NCBI GenBank assembly: GCA_017959625.1
Contig: JAGDAG010000153.1
Span: forward strand, 1-6,140
Reading direction: 5' to 3'
DNA from: Abditibacteriota bacterium
GTDB lineage: Bacteria > Armatimonadota > UBA5829
Length of the DNA stretch: 6,140 bases
A program made the translations under genes and the position numbers. Within the stretch, counting starts at the first letter, position 1. The number at the start of each line of letters is the position of its first letter. The notes under the pieces are model-generated. The model saw only the letters and a program-made list of their open reading frames with translations, had not been told where the DNA came from and made no database searches. This document shows positions 1-5,391 of the stretch, piece after piece.

Positions 1-222
1 GCCGGGCAACCGGAAGGGGCCGATCAAGGCGTGTTGCGCTGTTATCAGGTCCGGGTCCTCCCATTTGCTTACTCCCGCATGCGGGAGCAATGAAAAAGCA
101 AATGGGCCCCTCCGGGGATCTCTTGCCGCTGCCGGCCTGAATGCTTACGCATTCGTCGTATTGCCGTCCGCGCCGAGATGACGGCAGAGGAGCCCATGCA
201 CCGTTCCGCGCCTTTTTATTTT
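1..222. other. Palindrome-rich intergenic block (structured RNA or interspersed repeat candidate)
   Basis: No convincing gene lies here. The block is dense in nested inverted repeats. Bases 60-70 pair with 96-106 (11 bp), and inside that 72-77 pair with 82-87 (part of the 16-base perfect palindrome CTCCCGCATGCGGGAG). Outside it, 47-54 can pair with 112-121 with a two-base bulge and one G-U pair on the plus strand, or alternatively 10-19 with 107-115. Further right, GAATGC (139-144) pairs with GCATTC (149-154), 163-168 pair with 180-185, and 120-128 can pair with 182-189 with one bulge. A T-rich run at 213-222 would suit a plus-strand transcript end, while the GTAA loop of the 139-154 hairpin reads as a GNRA tetraloop on the minus strand, so the strand is unclear. 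I compared it from memory with SRP RNA, RNase P RNA, tmRNA, 6S RNA, 5S rRNA and common riboswitches and saw no match to their conserved cores. It may be a chromosomal palindromic repeat, but no second copy lies in the window. Confidence 0.4.
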
Positions 223-232
223 AACGGAGCCT

Positions 233-1381
233 TTACCCCTTTTTTATACCCTCGTACACTTCTTTGAGGGGCACGCTGTTTTCCCGGGCTATCCTCAGAC
301 AGTCCTCCGCCTCGGGCTTCACGTTGACGGTCTTTCCCTTATACAGGGTCTTTTTTGCCTTTACGGGCCCCCAGGGAGAGGAGAGGGACGCCTGTTCCCT
401 GTCAAGGGTGATGCGGTCTTTTTCGGAGTATCTCAGCCCTATGGTGGTGGAGTTTGCAAAAATCGCTTCCGCCACCCGGTCTTTTTCGGAAAGATGGCAC
501 AAGACCGTCACCAGCAGCCCGGGGCGCCCCTTTTTCATGAATACGCTTTGGGCAAAGACCTCCAGGGCCCCCGCCCCGTACAGGGCTTCCGAGAGGGCGG
601 GGTAGAGCTCGGGGTTCATGTCGTCGGTCTCAAACTCTATTTCCAGCACCCTGTCCTCCGGCCCGGTCTCATCGGTTTTGTACAGAAGGGCCCGCAGATA
701 GTTGGGCTTTCCCGTGTCCCGTTTTCCGCTGCCGCAGCCCGCTCCCATGAGGCGCGCTCCGGAAACCGGCTTCTGGACCCCCATGGCAAGGATGGCGGCG
801 CCGGTGGGGGTGATGAGCTCCGTATTTTGCGGCTCTCCTTCATAGCGCAGGCCAACGGTGAGCTCGCATACGGCAGGGGCTGGCAGGGGGATCGTCCCGT
901 GGGCGCATTCTATGGTCCCGGAAAAGGCGGGGAGGGCGCCGAAGCGTATCTCGCCGACCTCCAGCAGGTCGGCGCACACGGCAAAGCCGCATATGTCTAT
1001 TATGCTGTCTATGGCGCCCACCTCATGGAAATGCACCTCCTCCGGGGCCTTTCCGTGGACCTTTCCTTCCGCGACTGCCAGCCGGTAAAAGATACCGAGG
1101 CTCATCTCTTTGGCTTTCTCCGAAAGCCCGGAACCCTCTATTATGGCTTTTATATCGGCGAAGGTCCTGTGGGCGTGTTCGTGGGCGGCGCGGATATCCG
1201 CATCGCAGCAGTCCATGCCGTAAGAGTTTTTGCGCCGGAAGGCTATTGTATATTTATCCGAAAGCCCCAGGGTCTCCAGAGCTTTTATCAGCAGGTCCGT
1301 GTCCGCCCCCAGGCCGGCCATGGCTCCCAGGGCCATGTCGCCGCTTATCCCCCGGGGCAGGTCAAAATACAGGATGTTCAT
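233..1381 (-). CDS. larC: LarC, nickel-pincer nucleotide cofactor nickel-insertion protein
   Basis: This 382-residue protein belongs to the LarC family (TIGR00299 type). Known family members insert nickel, using CTP, into pyridinium-3,5-bisthiocarboxylic acid mononucleotide to finish the NPN cofactor of lactate racemase and related enzymes. Seen here: the N-terminal signature YFDLPRGISGDM (residues 5-16), a His-rich metal-binding stretch HEHAHR (67-72), HFHEVGAIDSIID (117-129), TPTGAAIL (191-198) and the start of the C-terminal LarC2 domain at ETDDMNPE (251-258). Both halves are fused in one frame, unlike Lactobacillus plantarum, where larC1 and larC2 are joined by frameshifting. An ATG at 1441 would add 20 residues, but it lies upstream of the predicted promoter. 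The start at 1381 has GGAG (1388-1391) six bases upstream and restores the family N-terminus. No larA, larB or larE is visible. It is cytoplasmic and divergent from recO. Confidence 0.93.
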   Translation of the reverse strand: MNILYFDLPRGISGDMALGAMAGLGADTDLLIKALETLGLSDKYTIAFRRKNSYGMDCCDADIRAAHEHAHRTFADIKAIIEGSGLSEKAKEMSLGIFYRLAVAEGKVHGKAPEEVHFHEVGAIDSIIDICGFAVCADLLEVGEIRFGALPAFSGTIECAHGTIPLPAPAVCELTVGLRYEGEPQNTELITPTGAAILAMGVQKPVSGARLMGAGCGSGKRDTGKPNYLRALLYKTDETGPEDRVLEIEFETDDMNPELYPALSEALYGAGALEVFAQSVFMKKGRPGLLVTVLCHLSEKDRVAEAIFANSTTIGLRYSEKDRITLDREQASLSSPWGPVKAKKTLYKGKTVNVKPEAEDCLRIARENSVPLKEVYEGIKKG

Positions 1382-1409
1382 GTCGTTCTCCGCAGTATGA
1401 TGTAAAATT

Positions 1410-1438
1410 ATTATACCATATAGCCGGCTCGTCTTCAA
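1410..1438 (-). promoter_or_regulatory. larC promoter, sigma-70 type
   Basis: On the minus strand, TTGAAG (1433-1438) and TATAAT (1410-1415) are separated by exactly 17 bases, with an extended -10 TGG just before TATAAT. Transcription would begin near 1403, about 20 bases before the ATG at 1381. This placement rules out the longer reading frame that starts at 1441. Confidence 0.75.
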
Positions 1439-1459
1439 CAAACGGGCGGGCTTTTGTTG
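1436..1459. repeat. Inverted repeat between the larC and recO promoters
   Basis: CAACAAA (1436-1442) and TTTGTTG (1453-1459) form a perfect 7-bp inverted repeat with a 10-base GC-rich spacer. The left arm overlaps the larC -35 and the right arm abuts the recO -10. The position suits an operator for a dimeric regulator acting on both genes, but it could be chance or a weak hairpin. No regulator gene is nearby. Confidence 0.35.
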
Positions 1460-1465
1460 TATAAT
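1460..1465 (+). promoter_or_regulatory. recO promoter -10 element
   Basis: A perfect TATAAT (1460-1465) preceded by GTTG lies 23 bases before the recO start. I see no good -35 at 16-18 bases upstream. Transcription would start near 1472. A strong ribosome binding site, AAAGGAG (1477-1483), follows, five bases before the ATG. Confidence 0.6.
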
Positions 1466-1488
1466 TTAAATGTAGGAAAGGAGACGAA

Positions 1489-2220
1489 ATGAGAAATCAG
1501 AAATCGGAGATCATCACACTTTCCCGCCGGCCCTTCGGGGACAGGGACAGGCTGATCACCGCTTTGGGCAAATATACCGGGCGGATGTCTCTCTTGGCAA
1601 AGGGGGCGCAGAAGCCCGGCTCCAGGCTGGCGGGCATGTCGGAGCCCTTTGTTTACGCCAAAGTGATGATAGCGGCGCCGAAAAATATTTCCGTAATTGC
1701 TTCCGCAGACGTCCTGGAGAGCTTTTCCGGCATGAAGGCGAGCCTCGAAGGCGTAGATGCGGCGTATCATATATCCCGCCTTGCCGAAAGGATATCCCAG
1801 CCGGGGCAGCCCTCGGAGGGGCTTTTTCTGAATCTTTTGTCCTGCCTGTATATACTGGAGAGCGGAGCGGACCCGGAGACCGTGACGCGGTATTTTGAAC
1901 TGAGGCTTTGCGCGTGGGCGGGCTGCCCCGTCAATCATACGCGCTGCGCCTGCGGCAGGCCCCTGAAGGAAGCCTTCTGGTCCCGGGAGGCCGGCTTTTT
2001 TACCTGCCGCGCCTGCGCCGGAAGCGGCGACGGCCTCGTTTTTCCCGCAGCCCTTTTCTCTTACGTGCGGGCCCTGGAGAAATGCCCCGAAAACAGGGTG
2101 CGGTTCCTTTCCTTCCCTTCGGAGGCCCTTGCGGACCTGAAGGCCCTTTTTTCGGAGCATATGCTGTATCATCTGGAGCTCAGGCAGCCGGCGTCCTTTC
2201 TGGAGGCTCCCGAAAAGTGA
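1489..2220 (+). CDS. recO: RecO, DNA repair / recombination mediator
   Basis: This 243-residue protein is close to the usual RecO length. RecO binds single-stranded DNA and works with RecR to load RecA in place of SSB in gap repair; it acts in the cytoplasm on the chromosome. Seen here: an N-terminal OB-fold region (about 5-80) with the family pattern of a REAFGDRDRLIT-like opening (here RRPFGDRDRLIT, 13-24), YTGRMSLLAKGAQKPGSRLAG (29-49), a helical middle (about 85-140), then a zinc-site region with C153, C155, C173 and C176. The first pair is spaced as CxC (TRCACG) instead of the common CxxC; C146 lies just before it and could be an alternative ligand. The ATG at 1489 is supported by AAAGGAG five bases upstream. 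The gene appears monocistronic: the next gene has its own -10 34 bases after the TGA. No hairpin terminator is obvious after it. Confidence 0.92.
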   Translation: MRNQKSEIITLSRRPFGDRDRLITALGKYTGRMSLLAKGAQKPGSRLAGMSEPFVYAKVMIAAPKNISVIASADVLESFSGMKASLEGVDAAYHISRLAERISQPGQPSEGLFLNLLSCLYILESGADPETVTRYFELRLCAWAGCPVNHTRCACGRPLKEAFWSREAGFFTCRACAGSGDGLVFPAALFSYVRALEKCPENRVRFLSFPSEALADLKALFSEHMLYHLELRQPASFLEAPEK

Positions 2221-2253
2221 GCCGGCCCGGTGGGAAAAAGGGCGCGTTTGGTG

Positions 2254-2259
2254 TATAAT
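2254..2259 (+). promoter_or_regulatory. Promoter -10 of the SGNH hydrolase gene
   Basis: A perfect TATAAT (2254-2259) sits in the recO-hydrolase gap. Its surroundings resemble the recO promoter (TTTGGTG before it, ATTAA after), and again no clear -35 is seen. Transcription would start near 2266, so the GTG at 2265 cannot serve as a start codon in this transcript. Confidence 0.6.
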
Positions 2260-2291
2260 ATTAAGTGAAGAAAATAAAAGAAAGGTGTTTT

Positions 2292-3416
2292 ATGAAAACA
2301 AAAGCGGTATCGTTTGCGGCGCTTCTGCTGCTGGCCGTCTGCTGCGCTTTTGCCCAGACAGCCGATTATGACTCTCTTCTCAAAGAGTATAAGGAAAAAT
2401 ATCCGGGCATGGCGTTTGCCGAAACAGACCTGGAGGTTTATTCTCCCAAACAGTATCAGGTGTTCCAGCGCCAGAGCAAATACGACGGCGAGATATTCTT
2501 TTCCGGAAAGGTGAACGTGCCTTACGACAAGGTATCCTACAGGATAACCGGCAAGGGGCTCAACGGCAAGGGCTTTTCCAAAGATTTCAAAGCCCTGAAG
2601 GTGAACAGGGTCACCGGCGCCTTCGACGAGTTCGTGAAGGTCCACTCCGGAGGCTGGTATAAGATAGAGATAAAGGCCGAGAAGGACAAAAAGGCCGTGG
2701 CGGAAAAGACGATAGAAAACGTGGGCGTAGGCGAGATATTTGTAGGCGCCGGGCAGTCGAATTCCACCAACTGCGGCCAGACCCCCATAAAGCAGGAGCT
2801 GGGCATGGGCTCCTCCACCGACGGGATCAATTGGAAGCCCTGCGACGACCCCATGATAGGGCAGCACGACGGCACCCAGGGAGGCAGCTATTATCCCGCC
2901 CTTTGCGATATCCTTTACAAGGAATTCAAGGTGCCCGTAGCCATAGCCTCCACGGGCCACGGCGGCACTTCCATAGAAGCCTGGGCCGTGGGCGGCGAGC
3001 TTTACAACTGGTTCATGACCCGTGTGAAGCAGCTGGGGAAAAACGGCTTCCGGGCGGTGCTGTGGCATCAGGGTGAGGCCAACGTGGCCACCCCCACCGA
3101 GGAATCCGTGCTGAATATGACCGCCATCATCAAGTCGTCCAACTACGACGCCGGCTGGCGTTTCCCCTGGTTCGTGGCAAAGGTGAGCTACCATAACCCC
3201 GAACAGACCTCCTGGCCCCTTATCCGGGCGGCCCATCAGCAGCTCTGGGACGGTGGCGTGGCTCTGGAAGGGCCCGACACCGACGTTCTGGGCTCCGAAT
3301 ACAGGGATTACGAAGGAGCGGGGGTCCATTTCAGCCCCAAGGGTCTGCAGGCCCACGCTGCGCTGTGGGCGGAAAAGCTGATACCTTACGTGCACAGCTG
3401 CATAGACAAAAAATAG
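2292..3416 (+). CDS. Secreted SGNH / sialate O-acetylesterase-like hydrolase
   Basis: This 374-residue protein is exported and probably removes acyl (acetyl) groups from a glycan. It has an N-terminal Sec signal peptide (KTK, then a Leu/Ala-rich core, predicted cut after AFA at residue 21). A beta-rich domain follows (about 45-145), then a sialate O-acetylesterase-type SGNH catalytic domain. Its motifs are GAGQSNS (152-158, nucleophile Ser156), GHGGTSIEAW (222-231), LWHQGEANV (257-265) and, near the C-terminus, GAGVHFSPKG (342-351), whose His346 would be the catalytic base. The order and spacing match the PF03629 / carbohydrate-esterase family, so the protein looks intact. The true substrate (sialic acid, xylan or another O-acetylated sugar) cannot be read from the sequence. 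The ATG at 2292 is chosen because it opens the signal peptide, follows AAGGTG (2282-2287) and lies after the predicted transcription start. The gene is probably transcribed alone and ends at its own terminator. Confidence 0.85.
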   Translation: MKTKAVSFAALLLLAVCCAFAQTADYDSLLKEYKEKYPGMAFAETDLEVYSPKQYQVFQRQSKYDGEIFFSGKVNVPYDKVSYRITGKGLNGKGFSKDFKALKVNRVTGAFDEFVKVHSGGWYKIEIKAEKDKKAVAEKTIENVGVGEIFVGAGQSNSTNCGQTPIKQELGMGSSTDGINWKPCDDPMIGQHDGTQGGSYYPALCDILYKEFKVPVAIASTGHGGTSIEAWAVGGELYNWFMTRVKQLGKNGFRAVLWHQGEANVATPTEESVLNMTAIIKSSNYDAGWRFPWFVAKVSYHNPEQTSWPLIRAAHQQLWDGGVALEGPDTDVLGSEYRDYEGAGVHFSPKGLQAHAALWAEKLIPYVHSCIDKK

Positions 3417-3423
3417 ATCTTGC

Positions 3424-3448
3424 GCCCCGCATTTGCGGGGCTTTTGTT
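3424..3448 (+). terminator. Terminator of the SGNH hydrolase gene
   Basis: GCCCCGC (3424-3430), loop ATTT and GCGGGGC (3435-3441) form a perfect 7-bp stem followed by TTTTGTT, starting 7 bases after the TAG. This is a standard factor-independent terminator on the plus strand. Confidence 0.88.
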
Positions 3449-3455
3449 GCGGCGC

Positions 3456-3492
3456 AAAAAAAAACCGGGCTGCGGCGTATCGCCGCAGCCCG
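3456..3492 (-). terminator. Terminator of the GlmU-like acetyltransferase gene
   Basis: Bases 3466-3477 and 3481-3492 form a perfect 12-bp GC-rich stem with a 3-base loop. Read on the minus strand it is followed by nine T (complement of 3456-3464). It begins 14 bases after the stop codon at 3507 and is the strongest terminator in the window. Confidence 0.92.
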
Positions 3493-3506
3493 TGTGTTTT
3501 GCCGTT

Positions 3507-4247
3507 TTAATTCAGGTCGTTTCTCGGGGCAAACTCCGAGGTCTGCCTCAGCTTTATCATCTGGGCGTCGCCGTAGTAGCCCTTGGGGAGAGAGGTGCCG
3601 GGATAGATGCGGCAGTTTTTCCCCACCAGGCAGCCGGGGTTCAGAACCGTGTTGCAGCCCGTTTCCGTGTTGTCCCCCACCACTGCGCCGAACTTGGCGA
3701 GCCCCGTGTTGTAGGCCTTTCCGTCGATCTTCAGTATGATAGGGGGGCGTTTGCCCGTGGCCCTGTCCTTGAAGGAGACCAGAGGCACGTTGGAACAGAT
3801 GGTCCCGCAGCCCAGGTTCACGTAGGAACCCAGGATGGAATCGCCCACGTAGTTGAAGTGGGGCGCCTGGGAATGGTTCAGCATGATGGCGTTTTTCAGT
3901 TCGGAGGTATGGCCGATGATACAGTCGTCTCCGGTGATGACGTTTCCTCTGATATACGCGCCGGAACGCACCTGGCAGTTTCTGCCGATTATGCAGGGCC
4001 CCTGGATAAACGCCCCGGGCTCTACGATGCTTCCTTCCCCGACGTATATGCCGGCTCCGTTGTCGATAAAGGCGCCCGGAAGCACTTTTCCTTTGATGGC
4101 GTTCCTTTTTGCATCGTCGTTTTCGGTGGCGTACACCATGATATACTGGCCTATTTTGCTGATGGCTTCCCATACGAAGGCGCAGCCGTCAAAAATATGT
4201 TTGTGTTTATAGCCTTCCAGATCGAAAAAACTGTTTGGTGATAACAT
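3507..4247 (-). CDS. GlmU-like left-handed beta-helix acetyltransferase without a uridylyltransferase domain
   Basis: This 246-residue protein has a short N-terminal helical segment (1-45, with FDLEGYKHKHIFDG at 8-21) and then hexapeptide repeats forming a left-handed beta-helix (about 52-222). The core matches the acetyltransferase half of GlmU: SELKNA (115-120), APHFNYVGD (128-136), NLGCGTICSN (144-153). K118, H130 and Y133 keep the spacing of E. coli GlmU K351, H363 and Y366, and R94 in RSGA may match R333, with one extra six-residue rung between. It therefore probably transfers an acyl group from acyl-CoA to an amino sugar phosphate or nucleotide sugar in the cytoplasm. There is no N-terminal pyrophosphorylase domain, so it is not a complete GlmU. 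An insertion (about 155-172, with KDRATGKRPP) follows the active site. The ATG at 4247 is supported by GGAGG (4253-4257) five bases upstream. It has its own promoter and terminator. The exact substrate is uncertain. Confidence 0.8.
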   Translation of the reverse strand: MLSPNSFFDLEGYKHKHIFDGCAFVWEAISKIGQYIMVYATENDDAKRNAIKGKVLPGAFIDNGAGIYVGEGSIVEPGAFIQGPCIIGRNCQVRSGAYIRGNVITGDDCIIGHTSELKNAIMLNHSQAPHFNYVGDSILGSYVNLGCGTICSNVPLVSFKDRATGKRPPIILKIDGKAYNTGLAKFGAVVGDNTETGCNTVLNPGCLVGKNCRIYPGTSLPKGYYGDAQMIKLRQTSEFAPRNDLN

Positions 4248-4277
4248 AACTTCCTCCCGGGGCCCAGCCCAATAAAT

Positions 4278-4306
4278 ATTATACCACTTTCCCTGGCATT
4301 TCTCAA
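4278..4306 (-). promoter_or_regulatory. Promoter of the GlmU-like gene, sigma-70 type
   Basis: On the minus strand TTGAGA (4301-4306, five of six consensus bases) and TATAAT (4278-4283, perfect) are 17 bases apart, with an extended -10 TGG. It is the best promoter in the window and would start transcription near 4271, about 24 bases before the ATG. Confidence 0.85.
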
Positions 4307-4326
4307 AGGGCGGCCGGAGGGGCGCA

Positions 4327-4349
4327 CTTGTTTTATTTTCAAAAACAAG
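4327..4349. repeat. Inverted repeat inside the lipoprotein-gene promoter
   Basis: CTTGTTTT (4327-4334) and AAAACAAG (4342-4349) form a perfect 8-bp inverted repeat with a 7-base A/T-rich spacer. It covers the presumed -35 and most of the -35/-10 spacer of the lipoprotein gene, a typical repressor position. As RNA it could form only a weak hairpin and would lie upstream of the transcript, so a DNA-binding role is more plausible. Confidence 0.4.
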
Positions 4350-4356
4350 GTATCAT
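4328..4356 (+). promoter_or_regulatory. Promoter of the lipoprotein gene
   Basis: TTGTTT (4328-4333) and TATCAT (4351-4356) are 17 bases apart, giving a start near 4363 and a leader of about 24 bases. The -35 elements of this promoter and of the divergent GlmU-like promoter are only 21 bases apart. Confidence 0.6.
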
Positions 4357-4386
4357 ATTATTGTAGGACTTATTGTGGAGATAAAT

Positions 4387-5019
4387 ATGAAAAAATATAT
4401 TCTGCCCTTATTGCTTTTGGCGGTCTGCGCCCTGTTTGCAGGCTGCGGAGGAAACGGCTCCGATGATTCCAAGGCCAAGGAGACCATGCGGCATCTGAAA
4501 GATACCGACAGGGTCACTCTCAGGCTGGACGTTGAAGAAAGCCCCGCCCTGGAATACACCTTTGATAAAAAGACTATCCAAATAGAAGGCTCGGAAAGAT
4601 ATATCCGCTGCGAGATCGTCGGCGGCGCCAACGGGGCGTTGCAGTTTGCTCCGAAAGGCAAGAAAGACGGCGAGGAAGGAAATTACGCCAAATACGTGCA
4701 GCTTGACGACGGAAGCGTCTGCTACGCCAGCGGCGTCCTGAACGAAGACGGAGTCCTTGTCTGCGACTCACTGACCCTTCTTTGCCTCGGCGAGCTTGAG
4801 ATAGGGACCACCTGGGAATCCGAAGGCTGCGTTTTTACCGCGACGGCGTATCAGTACGTATGCGACGAGAAAGACGACGTTTACGGCGCTTTCCTGGTGG
4901 AATGCGTGGGAGACGTGAACTGCAAGGTGTGGTGGGCGGCCAAAGAGATCGGCTTCCCGGTGAAGGCTATATATGATACGGGCGCCTTCCGCCTGGTGAA
5001 ATACGAAAACGATATTTAG
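4387..5019 (+). CDS. Putative lipoprotein of unknown function
   Basis: This 210-residue protein is not one I can name. It begins MKKY, then a hydrophobic core (5-18) and FAGC, with Cys20 as likely lipidation site. The residue three before Cys is Phe rather than the usual Leu, so the lipobox is slightly atypical. A flexible GGNGSDDS linker follows, then a mainly beta-rich acidic domain to the end. The C-terminal half has the layout of envelope lipoproteins that carry a LGTxW-like start (here EIGTTW, 139-144), a YGAFLVECVG strand and a VWWAAKEIGFPVKA segment close to the common VWYAKGVGLVK pattern; this resemblance is from memory. Several Cys residues (98, 112, 119, 129 area) could form disulfides outside the membrane. 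A GTG at 4375 is in frame, but the ATG at 4387 has GGAG (4377-4380) six bases before it and starts the signal peptide. It is transcribed alone and ends at a hairpin terminator. Confidence 0.75.
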   Translation: MKKYILPLLLLAVCALFAGCGGNGSDDSKAKETMRHLKDTDRVTLRLDVEESPALEYTFDKKTIQIEGSERYIRCEIVGGANGALQFAPKGKKDGEEGNYAKYVQLDDGSVCYASGVLNEDGVLVCDSLTLLCLGELEIGTTWESEGCVFTATAYQYVCDEKDDVYGAFLVECVGDVNCKVWWAAKEIGFPVKAIYDTGAFRLVKYENDI

Positions 5020-5025
5020 CGGCTT

Positions 5026-5065
5026 GAAAAAAAGGCCGGAGAGAGATCTCCGGCTTTATTTTTTT
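5026..5065. terminator. Bidirectional terminator between the lipoprotein and rho-acpS operon
   Basis: GCCGGAGA (5035-5042), loop GAGA and TCTCCGGC (5047-5054) make an 8-bp perfect stem. TTTATTTTTTT follows on the plus side and, on the minus side, the A run at 5027-5033 gives seven T. It serves both converging genes. The membrane-protein stop codon (5056-5058) lies inside the plus-side T run, one base from the stem. Confidence 0.88.
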
Positions 5066-5391
5066 GCCCGCTTTCCGATGGCGGCGCACACCGCCATAAC
5101 GAGAGACGCAACGGGAAGGGGCGCAAGCAGCAGCAGGACGAAGGCGTTGTCCGCTTCGTAAAAGCCGAAAAAGAAATTCGCAACGGCAATTGCCTGCAGC
5201 AAAAAGATGCCGGCGCCGTAAAGCATAAGGGCGCTTCTCACCCAGGGCTTTCTTAAAAACGAAAGCGCCGCGCCCATGAATGCGGGCAGCGCCCCCGCCA
5301 GGCCGATGACGGCGGGGTTCATTTTTATCAGGGTGAGAAAAACTATAAAGACTATGGAGTAAGTTATAAGCGCAGGTTTATCCGGTTTCAT
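5056..5391 (-). CDS. Small four-helix membrane protein of unknown function
   Basis: This 111-residue protein is almost wholly hydrophobic, with four likely membrane helices at about 8-22, 25-46, 53-77 and 82-105. Short charged ends follow the positive-inside pattern (MKPDK at the start, RKPWVR between helices 2 and 3, GKRAKK at the end), which puts both ends in the cytoplasm. I recognise no motif that gives a function. Its ATG (5389-5391) overlaps the end of acpS by 14 bases, and GAGGAA lies about five bases upstream, inside acpS, so it is surely the third gene of the operon and probably translationally coupled. Its link to acpS may be positional only, although lipid synthesis and a membrane protein could be related. 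Its stop is followed at once by the shared terminator. Confidence 0.78.
   Translation of the reverse strand: MKPDKPALITYSIVFIVFLTLIKMNPAVIGLAGALPAFMGAALSFLRKPWVRSALMLYGAGIFLLQAIAVANFFFGFYEADNAFVLLLLAPLPVASLVMAVCAAIGKRAKK

Noticed and set aside
2..181. 59-codon plus-strand open frame (stop at 179-181) and a 30-codon frame ending at 93
   Set aside because: They run through the palindromes, have no start in the window and no recognisable protein pattern.
1..222. SRP RNA, RNase P RNA, tmRNA, 6S RNA, T-box or TPP riboswitch
   Set aside because: Short look-alikes (CCGGAAGG, ACCTGAT, ACCG..CGCG) occur, but the conserved cores such as the SRP AGCAGCC loop or the RNase P ACAGAA..GGC are absent.
494..1405. 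303-codon plus-strand frame opposite larC
   Set aside because: It is antisense to a clear family member; its translation is Gly/Arg-rich with no domain and it crosses the larC promoter.
233..1441. Longer larC start at 1441
   Set aside because: It would lie upstream of the predicted larC promoter, has no family match in the extra 20 residues, and the 1381 start has a good ribosome binding site.
2265..2291. GTG start for the SGNH hydrolase nine codons earlier
   Set aside because: It falls at or before the predicted transcription start and would put a charged stretch before the signal peptide.
2169..3395. 408-codon minus-strand frame opposite the SGNH hydrolase
   Set aside because: Long only because GC-rich codons avoid stops on the opposite strand; the hydrolase on the plus strand has all its motifs, a promoter and a terminator.
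3331..4241. Long frames on both strands overlapping the GlmU-like gene
   Set aside because: Both cross two terminators and have low-complexity Arg/His/Gly content; the beta-helix frame explains the region.
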